DNA of 64,000 bases from the NCBI RefSeq assembly GCF_036014115.1, contig NZ_CP107913.1:2046001-2110000 (forward strand), written 5' to 3'. The DNA comes from Streptomyces sp. NBC_00448 (GTDB lineage Bacteria; Actinomycetota; Actinomycetes; Streptomycetales; Streptomycetaceae). Every line of letters begins with the position of its first letter. Position 1 is the stretch's first letter. The position numbers and the translations under genes are program-made. The notes under the pieces are model-generated. The model was given only the letters and a program-made list of their open reading frames with translations. It made no database searches and had not been told where the DNA came from. Below, piece after piece: positions 26,557 through 35,033 of the stretch.

Positions 26557-27321
26557 TCAGGCGGCCGGGGTGGCCGTGCTGCCGAGGTGGCGCACGAAGA
26601 AGCGGACCGCGCTGTCGGCCTCGAACCGCGGCAACTCCTTGTGCCTGCCGGAGTTGACGTGCAGCGTCTTGTGCTCCGAGCCGAAGGCGTCGAACAGCGC
26701 GAGGGCCGACGCGCGCGGGATGTGCTCGTCCTCCCACTGCATCGCGAACTCGATCGGTACGGTGATCCGCCGCGCCGGGTCGGCCAGGGCGTCGGGCCAG
26801 TGCAGCCCGAAGACCGCGGCGGTGATCCTGGGGTCGGCGGCCGTGAAGGGCACGCCGATCGCGGTGCCCATGTTCAGGCCGAAGTAGCCGACCGGCCCTT
26901 CCTCCCCGATCTCGGGGAGCGTCTGGAGCGCGTCCAGGGTCGCCCGCCACTCGGGCACGGCGCGTTCGGCCAGGTGGGCGTTGTAGCGGACGACGATCGG
27001 GCCCTCGGGCTCACCGGCCGCCCTCGCCCGGTACAGCTCGGCGATCTCCCGCTCGTCGTGCGCCGTACGCGGCCGGTCGCCGTGACCGGGCGCGTCGATG
27101 ACGGCGACGTGGAAGCCGCCATCCGCCACGAGGCGCAGCGCACGCCCCGACATCGCCGGTGACTTCTTGTGGTTGCCGCCGCCGTGCCCCATCAGGACCA
27201 GCGGCGCGCGTCCGGCGCCGGATGACGGCGACCAGAGCACGCCGGGCACCCCGCCCACGGTGAAGTCCCGCTCCACCATGCCGTTCGACGACGACTCGGC
27301 GGTGAACTGCATTGCATACAT
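26557..27321 (-). CDS. Alpha/beta hydrolase with Asn at the nucleophile position
   Basis: A 254-residue protein of the dienelactone-hydrolase-like group. The oxyanion region is VLMGHGGGNHK and the His region is GRHKELPRFE, with an acid in QWEDEHIP. The nucleophile elbow reads GYFGLNMGTAIG: Asn (AAC) stands where family members have Ser (AGC), a one-base change. Either the protein is catalytically dead or it has another role. ATG 27321 has GAAGGG 9 bases upstream. Confidence 0.85.
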   Translation of the reverse strand: MYAMQFTAESSSNGMVERDFTVGGVPGVLWSPSSGAGRAPLVLMGHGGGNHKKSPAMSGRALRLVADGGFHVAVIDAPGHGDRPRTAHDEREIAELYRARAAGEPEGPIVVRYNAHLAERAVPEWRATLDALQTLPEIGEEGPVGYFGLNMGTAIGVPFTAADPRITAAVFGLHWPDALADPARRITVPIEFAMQWEDEHIPRASALALFDAFGSEHKTLHVNSGRHKELPRFEADSAVRFFVRHLGSTATPAA

Positions 27322-27527
27322 AGGGTGTTGCCCTTCGAGAGTGCCTTGGGTTCGAGGCGCTCCCGACGACACCTACGTCAATCGCCCGACCGTGACGAGC
27401 GGAGGGAGCACCCACGCGGATACAGCGTTCACGGGTCTCACCTCCTCGGCCGATGTCACGGTGCCCGGACGCTAACAGCCCTCGCGCTGCCTCGGCCACT
27501 CCATTTCCGGGCTCGCGGAGCCGAGCG

Positions 27528-28130
27528 TCACCACAAGGTGGGGTCCTGTCGGGGGCCGGGGCCGCCGGGGAGGCCGGGGGGCACGGCGACGGCGACCAGG
27601 GCGGGCCAGGTCGGGTAGCGCCCGGCGAGCGCGAGGAGCAACCGGGCGGCCGCGTAGGCGTCGTAGATCGCGCGGTGGCGCCGCGCGGGGGCAGCCGTAA
27701 GGTCGAGGTGGAGATGGTCGATCAGGTGGTCGAGGGTGTACGACGGCAGGCCGGGCAGGGTGGTCCGGGCCAGCCGCAGCGTGTCGATGACGCCGTCGGG
27801 CGTCCAGCCGGGCAGGTGCGCGGACAGGGCGCGGTGGTCGACGTGGGCGTTGTGCGCGGCGATCCAGGCCGTGCCGAGCCGGCCCCGTACCTCTTCGGCG
27901 ACCCGATCCCAGGCGGGGTGGCCGGCGAGGACGTCGTCGGTCAGGCCGTGCACCCGGCCGGCGCGCGGGGTCACGGGCCGGGGCGGGCGGATCAGCCACG
28001 CGCCCGCCGTGGCCGGGTCCGGCCGGCCGTCGCGGATCGGGAGGGCGGCGACCTCGACCAGGTCGGGCGGGGTGCGGCCGTTGCTCTCGACGTCGACGAC
28101 GAGCAGCGGGGGCCAGGCGGTGAAGTCCAT
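27528..28130 (-). CDS. DnaQ-like 3'-5' exonuclease (DEDDh)
   Basis: A 200-residue exonuclease domain protein: ExoI VVDVESNG (Asp and Glu metal ligands), ExoII AHNAHVDHRAL and ExoIII HRAIYDAYAAARL with the catalytic His. Related to the proofreading fold but stand-alone; probably acts in DNA repair or RNA processing. Confidence 0.88.
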   Translation of the reverse strand: MDFTAWPPLLVVDVESNGRTPPDLVEVAALPIRDGRPDPATAGAWLIRPPRPVTPRAGRVHGLTDDVLAGHPAWDRVAEEVRGRLGTAWIAAHNAHVDHRALSAHLPGWTPDGVIDTLRLARTTLPGLPSYTLDHLIDHLHLDLTAAPARRHRAIYDAYAAARLLLALAGRYPTWPALVAVAVPPGLPGGPGPRQDPTLW

Positions 28131-28204
28131 GCCGTGATCGTTCCACTACGGCGGGTTGCCGTCGGCCGGAGCCGCGCGCGTCACCGGAAGGGGGTGGGGG
28201 CCAA

Positions 28205-28255
28205 CGGGTCAACCGAAGCCAACCGGGTCAACGGGGTCAAGGGGGTCAACCGGGT
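28205..28255. repeat. Irregular GGGTCAAC repeats
   Basis: Five or so imperfect copies of a 9-11 base unit containing GGGTCAA, just upstream of the exonuclease gene and downstream of the M24 peptidase gene. No other feature is seen in 28131-28342. Confidence 0.55.
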
Positions 28256-28342
28256 TCCCCGCAGCGGTCGTTGCTTCAACGGCTCCACCGGACTCCGCCG
28301 GGCTCCCGCCCACCGGGCTCCAGCGGCTTCGCCGAACCCACC

Positions 28343-29029
28343 TCACAGGTCGAGGAATTCCTCGTAGAACCCCCCGAACCCGCGCTCGCGGTCGACGAGA
28401 TGGATCTCCAGAATCCAGTGCAGCAGCCGGCCCGCGTCGTCCGTGCGGCGCAGCGGCTTGCCGTTGGCGGGCACGATGTGGGAGTCGACGTCCGCGAAGT
28501 CGTCGTGTTCGGGCGGGAAAGCTCCGACCAGGTGGCCGACGTGCCAGCCGCCGAGCTGCCACCCCGCGTCGGCCGCCAGCCGTTCGACCTCGGCGTAGAG
28601 CTTCCTGCCGGTGATCTCGGGGTCCGCCTCGAAGGCGTGCCGGCCCGCGGCGAACACGAGCGGCAGGTCGTCGCGCAGGCGGCGCTTGACGGGGTCGTCG
28701 CCGAGGACGTAGGTCCGCCCGAAGTCGGCCTCGAACTCCTCGAAGATCGGCCCGAAGTCGGCGAACGCGATGTCGTCCGCGCCGATGATCCGGTCCGGCG
28801 GGTTCTCGCGGTACGGCAGGAGGGTGTTGGGCCCGGACCGTACGATCCGCTTGTGCCAGTAGTGCGTGGTGCCGAACATCTCGTTCGCCAGGTCGCGCAC
28901 CCGGTCGCTGACCTCGCGTTCACCCAGGCCGGATGCGACCAGGTTGCGGGTCTCGATCTCGGCGAACAGCAGCGCCGCCTTGGCCTGAGCGTCCAACAGC
29001 CGCGCCGCGCACGTGGATTCGTCCGTCAC
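28343..29029 (-). CDS. M24 family metallopeptidase (Xaa-Pro aminopeptidase-like)
   Basis: A 228-residue pita-bread-fold peptidase. Metal ligands and conserved residues appear in IAFADFGPIFEEFEADFGRTYVLGDD (two Asp), GWHVGHLVGAFP (His), ILEIHLVD (Glu) and GFYEEFLDL (Glu). It lacks the large N-terminal domain of creatinase-type members. GTG start at 29029, with only a weak ribosome site. Confidence 0.87.
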   Translation of the reverse strand: MTDESTCAARLLDAQAKAALLFAEIETRNLVASGLGEREVSDRVRDLANEMFGTTHYWHKRIVRSGPNTLLPYRENPPDRIIGADDIAFADFGPIFEEFEADFGRTYVLGDDPVKRRLRDDLPLVFAAGRHAFEADPEITGRKLYAEVERLAADAGWQLGGWHVGHLVGAFPPEHDDFADVDSHIVPANGKPLRRTDDAGRLLHWILEIHLVDRERGFGGFYEEFLDL

Positions 29030-29154
29030 CCCGCCCACCGTAGGAGCGCCTGCGGCGCCCCGGCAACCGGATTGGCCCGCGGTCGTGCCGCCGGCCGGAG
29101 CCGCCGCGCTGCCGCCGGCCCCGCCCGGCGGTACGACCCCGCGGCCCCCGCTCG

Positions 29155-30114
29155 TCAGTCCTGCGCGAGGGCGGCCGCGCCGAGGAGTCCGGCGTCGCCG
29201 CCGAGCGCGGAGAGCTGGACGGTGAGGCCGGCGAACGGCAGCGCGGCGTAGCGCACGAGGTGCGCGCGAATCCGCGGCAGCATCAGGTCGGCGGCGTGCA
29301 TCACTCCCCCGCCCAGGACGGCGGTCTCCAGTTCCAGCAGGGTGGCGCAACCGGCGATGCCCGCGGCGAGGGCGCGCGCCGCGCGGTCGAACGCCGCCAG
29401 CGCCGGGACGTCGCCGCCGCGTGCCGCGTCCGCGACGGACCGGGTGCCGGCCGGCTCGCCACCGGCCGGTCGCCAGCCCGACGCGAGGGCGTGCCGAGTG
29501 ATCCCCTCGCCCGACGCGAGCCGCTCCAGGCAGCCGCGGGAGCCGCAGGGGCAGTCCTCGCCCGCCAGATCCACGGTGACGTGCCCGAGGTGCCCGGCGT
29601 TCCCGGTACTGCCCGCCCGCACCCGGCCGTCGAGGATCAGGCCCGCGCCGACGCCGGTGGACACCACCATGCACAGGGCGTTCGCATGCCCACGCGCGGC
29701 GCCGAAGCGGTGTTCCGCGGCCGTCATGGCGATGGCGTCACCGTGGTAGACCACCCGCAGCCCCGCCAGCGCCGGCACCTCGCGCAGCGCTTTGAGCAGC
29801 GGATGGTCGCGCCAGGCGGGGATGTTCACCGGACTCGCGGTACCGAGCACCCGGTCGACCGGGCCGGCGCTGCAGACGCCGAGCGCCGTGGTGCGGCCCC
29901 ACTCGGGGTGGTCCGCGAGCGCGAGCACGCAGTCGGTCACGGCACGCTGCACGACGGCGCCGTCCGTGGTGCGGGGCGTGTCCCGCCGGGCACGGGCGAC
30001 GATACGGCCTTCGCCGGTCACCAGGGCCGAGGCGATCTTGGTCCCGCCGATGTCGAGGGCAGCGGTCAAGGGCCCCGCCGGCGTCTCGTCATGGCGCCGG
30101 TCGTGAGCAGGCAT
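29155..30114 (-). CDS. ROK family sugar kinase
   Basis: A 319-residue kinase: ATP motif DIGGTKIASALV, catalytic region SPVNIPAW with HGDAIAMTAAEHRFG, and the structural zinc motif CPCGSRGCLE. It has no DNA-binding domain, so it is an enzyme rather than a repressor. It probably phosphorylates mannose or glucose released in the adjoining mannoside locus. AAGGAAGG precedes the ATG. Confidence 0.88.
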   Translation of the reverse strand: MPAHDRRHDETPAGPLTAALDIGGTKIASALVTGEGRIVARARRDTPRTTDGAVVQRAVTDCVLALADHPEWGRTTALGVCSAGPVDRVLGTASPVNIPAWRDHPLLKALREVPALAGLRVVYHGDAIAMTAAEHRFGAARGHANALCMVVSTGVGAGLILDGRVRAGSTGNAGHLGHVTVDLAGEDCPCGSRGCLERLASGEGITRHALASGWRPAGGEPAGTRSVADAARGGDVPALAAFDRAARALAAGIAGCATLLELETAVLGGGVMHAADLMLPRIRAHLVRYAALPFAGLTVQLSALGGDAGLLGAAALAQD

Positions 30115-30160
30115 GGACGGGCCTTCCTTGGTCGGTGACGACAGGTTCGAGGTCGCGGGA

Positions 30161-30203
30161 CGGGTCCCGGGGTGGCGGTGGTGCGGAGCCGCCCCGGGAC
30201 CCG
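30161..30203. terminator. Hairpin between ROK gene and mannanase remnant
   Basis: Perfect 12-bp stem CGGGTCCCGGGG / CCCCGGGACCCG with a 19-base loop, directly after the stop of the truncated mannanase on the minus strand. Confidence 0.6.
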
Positions 30204-30209
30204 GGAGGG

Positions 30210-30497
30210 TCAGACGAGTTCGCGGGACATGCCCTGGTCGATCGCGGACCTGTCCATGTACCGGGTCTCGGTGTCGCCCGAGCCGCTGCCGTGGGTGAAC
30301 AGGTCGTAGGAGGTGGCTGCCGCGAAGAAGGCGGTCCTGCCGTCCACACGGAAGTCGGTGCCGCAGCGCTGTACGAAGCCCGTGGCGCCTGCCGCTCCCG
30401 CTCGTGCGGAGCCGGTGAGTGACACCAGCGCCGCCACGGGGACCGTGACGGCCGCGGCCACCAGCGCGGTGGGCGATCGCTTCGCTCTCGACGTCAC
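30210..30497 (-). pseudogene. Truncated secreted GH5-type mannanase (N-terminal 95 codons)
   Basis: It has a signal peptide followed by FVQRCGTDFRVDGRTAFFAA, TSYDLFTHG and GDTETRYMDRSAIDQ, which match the first strands of GH5 endo-mannanase/cellulase-like enzymes. It then stops after MSRELV, far short of a catalytic barrel (300+ residues). GTG 30497 with AGGGAG. The promoter and LacI-type operator upstream look intact. A short secreted peptide could still be made. Confidence 0.62.
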
Positions 30498-30626
30498 TTG
30501 CTCTCCCTGATCGCATGGCATGGGCGGGCCCGACGGGTGTGGGGACCCGGCCCCGACGCTCGTGTCCTGAGCGGTCGGGGGAACCGTTCGATGGAGCCGT
30601 CGGTCGAGGTGTCGGTGGGCTGCCGC

Positions 30627-30677
30627 CTTTACCGGTTAAGTCTTCAGCAAAGTGCCTGGATGCCGCACGCGTGTCAA
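30627..30677 (-). promoter_or_regulatory. Promoter and LacI operator of the truncated mannanase
   Basis: On the minus strand: TTGACA (30672-30677), 17-base spacer, CACTTT (30649-30654), then the operator CTTTACCGGTTAAG (30627-30640), matching its own complement at 12 of 14 positions and placed just past the expected transcription start, a repressing position. Confidence 0.65.
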
Positions 30678-30825
30678 GTAGTTGGGCAGAAACTCCCCGA
30701 CCGCATCACCGTAGGGCCCGCGAAGGTGCCGTGTTGGTCTGCCTAGGTCACCTTTGCGACCGGAGCGTTGACCTGGCGGACCGGCGACCGCCGAGGCGCC
30801 GCGCCATGCAGGGACGATGATCAAC

Positions 30826-30867
30826 TTAAGCGCTTTATGGACAGAGTCCGTCGGAGCGAACTACGTT
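30826..30867 (+). promoter_or_regulatory. Promoter and LacI operator of the lacI-type gene
   Basis: Operator TTAAGCGCTTTA (30826-30837), then directly TGGACA (30838-30843), an 18-base spacer and TACGTT (30862-30867). The 13 bases ATGGACAGAGTCC recur at the mannosidase promoter. Upstream, 30498-30825 has no gene. Confidence 0.65.
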
Positions 30868-30930
30868 GGTGCGGACGAATGTGACGTCGGGCTCGGGCTG
30901 CGTCGTCTCTGGCTGTGAGGAGTACGGGCT

Positions 30931-31959
30931 GTGTCCATGGAGGTCGGACGTCGGGTCACCATCCGCGACGTCGCGCGGCAGGCGGGAGTCTCTTCTGCGG
31001 CGGTGTCACTGGCCCTGAACGACAGACCCGGCGTGTCCGACACGACGCGCCGCCGGATCATGGAAGTGGCCGGCCGCCTGGGCTGGACGCCGAACACCGC
31101 CGCGGTCTCGCTGTCCGGCGCGCGGGTGCACACGATCGGGCTCGTGCTCGCCAAGCCCGCGGCGATGCTCGGCCGCGAGCCCTTCTACATGGAGTTCATC
31201 GCCGGCGTGGAGTCCGTGCTGGTCGAGCACGGCCACTCGCTACTGCTCCGGCTCGTCGACAGCGTCGAGGCGGAGGTGGAGGTGCAGCGCGAGTGGTGGC
31301 GCAGCCGGCGGGTCGACGGGAGCCTGCTGGTCGACCTGCGCGTGGACGACCCCCGGATCGAGCAGCTCGCGGCGGCCGGCCTGCCGGCGGTGGCGGTCGG
31401 CCACCCCTCCCTGGCGGGCCCCTTTCCCGCGGTGTGGACGGAGGACGCCGGTGCGATGGAGGAGGCCGTACGGTACCTGTTCGCGCTGGGACACCGTTCG
31501 GTGGCACGCGTGGGCGGCCCTGAGGCGCTCGGCCACAGCGCGCTGCGCACCGAGGCGTTCCTGGCCGTCGCCGCGGACCTGGGCATGGACGACGTACGCG
31601 TGATCCCGACCGACTTCTCCGGTGACGACGGCTCGCGGGTCACCCGCAAGCTGCTCGCTTCGGCGCACCGTCCGACCGCGATCATCTACGACAACGACAT
31701 CATGGCCGTCGCGGGTCTGGGCGTCGCCACCGAGATGGACCTGGCCGTGCCGCGCGACCTGTCGCTGCTGGCCTGGGACGACTCCCAACTGTGCGAACTG
31801 GTCCGGCCCAAGCTGTCGGCGATGAGACACGACGTCTTCCGCTTCGGCGCCATCGTCGCCAGGACCCTCTTCGAGACGCTGAAGGGGGAGAAGCCGGAGT
31901 CGAAACCGGCTCCGGGCCCCGTCCTCGTGCCGCGGGGTTCCACGGCGCGGCCCGCGTAG
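30931..31959 (+). CDS. LacI family transcriptional regulator of the mannoside locus
   Basis: A 342-residue repressor: N-terminal helix-turn-helix and hinge (VTIRDVARQAGVSSAAVSLALNDRPGVSDTTRRRI) and a sugar-binding core (RVGGPEALGHSALRTEAF, IIYDNDIMAVAGLGVA, LLAWDDSQLCEL). GTG 30931 has GAGGAG 8 bases upstream. Related operators occur at its own promoter, the mannanase remnant, the binding-protein gene and the mannosidase, so it is the likely master regulator. The effector is probably a manno-oligosaccharide (inference). Confidence 0.9.
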   Translation: MSMEVGRRVTIRDVARQAGVSSAAVSLALNDRPGVSDTTRRRIMEVAGRLGWTPNTAAVSLSGARVHTIGLVLAKPAAMLGREPFYMEFIAGVESVLVEHGHSLLLRLVDSVEAEVEVQREWWRSRRVDGSLLVDLRVDDPRIEQLAAAGLPAVAVGHPSLAGPFPAVWTEDAGAMEEAVRYLFALGHRSVARVGGPEALGHSALRTEAFLAVAADLGMDDVRVIPTDFSGDDGSRVTRKLLASAHRPTAIIYDNDIMAVAGLGVATEMDLAVPRDLSLLAWDDSQLCELVRPKLSAMRHDVFRFGAIVARTLFETLKGEKPESKPAPGPVLVPRGSTARPA

Positions 31960-32056
31960 GGCCTCCGGGCGTCGACCGTGATCGCGCCGGCGTGGCAGTC
32001 GTACGGTCCCGGGGGACGGGGCCGTATCGGGTCGGCGGATCAGCGAAGGAAGCGGA

Positions 32057-32911
32057 TCAGGCCGTCGTCCACTCGATCGTCAGGCCACGACCCTGGGTGC
32101 GGCCCGCCGCCGCGGCCGGACCACGGGTGGACGGGTCCAGCGGGTTCTCGCCGATCGCCGTGTGCGACGCCTCGTCCGGCTCGACGACCACGACCTCGGC
32201 GCCGCCCGCGCGCAACTCGTCGACGGCCTGCGCCAGCGGCTTCTCGCTCGGCAGCAACTGGACGCTTCCCAGCGGGGAGAGCACCAGCACGCGGGAGGCG
32301 CCGGCGGCGTAGTCGGCGTTGTCGTTGGAGCGGACCCCGCCGTCGACGTACCTGCGCCCGTCGATCGTCACCGGCGGCCACACGCCGGGCACGGCGCAGC
32401 TCGCCGCGACAGCGTCGACGAGGTCCACGCCCGACGTCCTGTCGAACACCCGTGGCTCCCCGCTCTCCGCGTCCACCGCGACGATCTTCATCGCGCGGGC
32501 GGGCCAGTCGTACGACGGCAGGCGCGACTCGATCACCGCGCGTCGCTCCGCCTCCGGCACGGTGGTGGCGCCCCGTGCGAACGCGCCCACCGCGCGCCGG
32601 ATCTCCTGCGCGGTCGTGGCCTCCCGCAGCACGGCCTCGATCTGCGCACCGAAGCCCGCCAGGTCCACCTCGACCATGATCTCGGCGGCCTGCGACTGCG
32701 GCTCGACCTGCCGGGCGTACAGCTCCGCCAGGCTCAGCCCGCTCCCGAGCTGCGCCGCGACGGTCGAGCCCGCGGAGGTCCCCACGATCAGGTCGGCCGC
32801 CGTGGCATCCTGACCCGCGTCGGCCAGCCCCGCCAGCAGACCGGTCATCCACGCCACCCCGGCGACGCCTCCGCCGCCCAGCACCAACGCCTCAGCCATG
32901 GCCATCCCCAT
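32057..32911 (-). CDS. Patatin-like phospholipase family protein
   Basis: A 284-residue cytoplasmic lipid acyl hydrolase: oxyanion motif GGGGVAGVAW, nucleophile GTSAGS and catalytic Asp in DGGVRSN. Three possible starts lie close together; 32911 is nearest to GGGGGAG. It is convergent with the lacI-type gene and interrupts the mannoside locus without an evident link to it. Confidence 0.87.
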   Translation of the reverse strand: MGMAMAEALVLGGGGVAGVAWMTGLLAGLADAGQDATAADLIVGTSAGSTVAAQLGSGLSLAELYARQVEPQSQAAEIMVEVDLAGFGAQIEAVLREATTAQEIRRAVGAFARGATTVPEAERRAVIESRLPSYDWPARAMKIVAVDAESGEPRVFDRTSGVDLVDAVAASCAVPGVWPPVTIDGRRYVDGGVRSNDNADYAAGASRVLVLSPLGSVQLLPSEKPLAQAVDELRAGGAEVVVVEPDEASHTAIGENPLDPSTRGPAAAAGRTQGRGLTIEWTTA

Positions 32912-33044
32912 CGTCGGTCGAATCGCTCCCCCGCACCCTAAGGCGCCGCGGCGCTCTCGCCGATCCCGGCCCCTCCGTGGCCCGCGCATTCGCGATCGGG
33001 CCCCCATGACCGGCGCGTTCGCCGGCCTGACCCGGCGGGCCTCG

Positions 33045-33908
33045 TTACTTGGTGGCCCCCTGGGTCAGGCCGTTGTAGATGTAGCGCTGGAGGAAGAGGA
33101 AGATCAGCAGCGTCGGCACGATCACGAGGATCGCGCCCGCGCAGATGTCCTGCCACTCGGCGCCGAACGGCCCCTTGAAGCGGAACAGCGAGGTCGAGAT
33201 GGTGCCGAGATCGTCCGACGGCATGTAGAGGAACGGATAGTAGAAGTCGTTGTAGACGAGGATTCCCTTGATGATCACCACGGTGGCGATCGCGGGCTTG
33301 AGCAGCGGCATGATGATCGTCCAGTAGATCCGGAACGCCGAGGCGCCGTCGATCCGCGCGGCCTCGTCCAGCGACACCGGGATCGACCGCATGAACTGCA
33401 GGAAGACGTAGATCGACACGATGTCGGTGCCGGTGTAGAGCAGGATCGGCGCCCACCGCGTGTTGAACAGCCCCAGGTGGTTGATCACTTGGAAGGTGCC
33501 GACCTGCGTGGTCACCGAGGGCACGAGGGTGGCCACCAGGAACGCCGCGAGGATCGCCCGCCGGAACCGGAACCGGTACCGGTCGATCGCGTAGGCCGCG
33601 GCCGAGCCGATGAGCACGCTGCCGGCCACCGAGACGACGAGGATGAAGGCCGTGTTGAACAGGCCGCGCAGCATGTGCCCCTGGTCGAAGGTCACCTTGT
33701 AGTTGGAGAAGTTGAGCCAGTCGTGCGGCGGGGTCAGCGCGCCGCTGCCGTTCGCGATCTCCTTGTGGGTCTTCAGCGAGGTGAGGAAGACCGCGACCAG
33801 CGGCAGCACGATCACCACGCTGACCGCCACCAGCGACAGGTACTTCAGGGTCGGCGCGACCCACGCCGCCCGCGCGGGACGGCGGGCGGCAGCAGTTGGG
33901 GCACTCAT
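33045..33908 (-). CDS. Sugar ABC transporter permease (MalG type)
   Basis: A 287-residue inner-membrane permease with six helices and the ATPase-contact EAA motif SLDEAARIDGASAFRIYWTIIMPLLKPA. ATG overlaps the MalF stop (ATGA). No ATPase gene is present; Streptomyces sugar importers commonly share one ATPase (MsiK) encoded elsewhere. Confidence 0.92.
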   Translation of the reverse strand: MSAPTAAARRPARAAWVAPTLKYLSLVAVSVVIVLPLVAVFLTSLKTHKEIANGSGALTPPHDWLNFSNYKVTFDQGHMLRGLFNTAFILVVSVAGSVLIGSAAAYAIDRYRFRFRRAILAAFLVATLVPSVTTQVGTFQVINHLGLFNTRWAPILLYTGTDIVSIYVFLQFMRSIPVSLDEAARIDGASAFRIYWTIIMPLLKPAIATVVIIKGILVYNDFYYPFLYMPSDDLGTISTSLFRFKGPFGAEWQDICAGAILVIVPTLLIFLFLQRYIYNGLTQGATK

Positions 33909-34879
33909 GCCAGATCCGGTTTCTCGTCGGGAACGAGGCGACGCTGTACCCACGTCACCAGGAGCACGAAGCCGAGCAGCACCACGGCCATCGCCGACGC
34001 CAGCCCGGTCTTGTTGAATTCGAAGTTCACCTTGATCGTCTCGATCACGAAGGTCTCGCTCTTCCCCGATCCTCCGGTCATGATGTAGGGGATCTCGAAG
34101 ACCGAGAGCGAGCCGGAGATGGCGAGGATGGCGCTGAGGCTGATGAGCGGCCGAAGGCTGGGCGCGATGATGTACCGGAACTGCGCCCACCTGTTCGCCC
34201 CGTCCAGGGCCGCGGCCTCGTAGAGTTCGCCGGGGATGGACTGTATTCCGCCGAGGAAGAGCACGAAGTTCAGGCCCATGTAGCGCCATACGGAAACGCC
34301 GGAGAGCGAGATGTTCACCAGGTCCGGGTTCCCCAGCCAGTAGTGCCTGCCGTGGAATCCGAACATCGACAGAAGGGTGTCCAGGGTTCCGCCGGACTGG
34401 AAGAAGTAGAGGAAGACCAGACCGATCGCGACCCCGTTGATGAGGTAGGGGAAGAAGAGAATCCCCTTGAAGAGGTTCCGTAGCCTGGTGTTGAAGCTGA
34501 GGACGGTGGCGAAGTACAGCGCCAGCACGAGTTGCAGCACCGACGCGACCAGGTAGTAGATGCTGACGTAGAAGACCTCGAAGAGCTCGGACCGGGTGAA
34601 GATCTCGGTGTAGTTCCGGAAGCCGACCCAGTTCCGCTCCGGGCTGATGCCGTCCCAGTTGGTGAAGCTGTACTCGATCATGTTGACGATCGGTACGTAG
34701 GTGAAGACGGCCAGCATGCCGACCGGCACGGCGAGGAAGAGCCACGGTGTCGCCCATGCCCATCGGGGCCGTGGTCCGCGGCCACCGGGCTCGGGCCGCC
34801 GTCGTGACGGCTCCCGTCCGCTGCGCGGCGGCGCGCCGGCCCGGTCGGCGGAGCCTGCGGTCGTACGGGTACTGCTCAT
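33905..34879 (-). CDS. Sugar ABC transporter permease (MalF type)
   Basis: A 324-residue permease with a basic N-terminus, six helices and the EAA motif LYEAAALDGANRWAQFRYIIAPSLRP. GAGGAG lies 8 bases before the ATG. It partners the MalG-type protein and is separated from the binding-protein gene by 154 bases holding a hairpin. Confidence 0.92.
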   Translation of the reverse strand: MSSTRTTAGSADRAGAPPRSGREPSRRRPEPGGRGPRPRWAWATPWLFLAVPVGMLAVFTYVPIVNMIEYSFTNWDGISPERNWVGFRNYTEIFTRSELFEVFYVSIYYLVASVLQLVLALYFATVLSFNTRLRNLFKGILFFPYLINGVAIGLVFLYFFQSGGTLDTLLSMFGFHGRHYWLGNPDLVNISLSGVSVWRYMGLNFVLFLGGIQSIPGELYEAAALDGANRWAQFRYIIAPSLRPLISLSAILAISGSLSVFEIPYIMTGGSGKSETFVIETIKVNFEFNKTGLASAMAVVLLGFVLLVTWVQRRLVPDEKPDLA

Positions 34880-34914
34880 GAGGGTTCGCTCCTCTGACTG
34901 CGGCGGTCGCGGCG

Positions 34915-34944
34915 ACGGGGAGCGGGGGCGGGCCCGCTCCCCGT
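34915..34944 (-). terminator. Intercistronic hairpin between binding-protein and permease genes
   Basis: Perfect 12-bp stem ACGGGGAGCGGG / CCCGCTCCCCGT with a 6-base loop, between the binding-protein stop (35034) and the MalF start (34879). In sugar importers such hairpins act as partial terminators or mRNA 3' barriers that raise binding-protein levels. Imperfect repeats around CCCCGTAACTGGGTTG fill the rest of the gap. Confidence 0.6.
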
Positions 34945-35033
34945 GCCTGGGTTGCTCGTCCCGGAACCTTGGGGTCGCGGCTCGCCGTACCTGAATTCCT
35001 GCTCCCCGTAACTGGGTTGGCCGGTCCGCCGCC

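Noticed and set aside
32938..33864. Long minus-strand frame inside the MalG-type permease region
   Set aside because: Arg/Pro/His-rich translation with no family motif; the overlapping frame encodes a clear permease.
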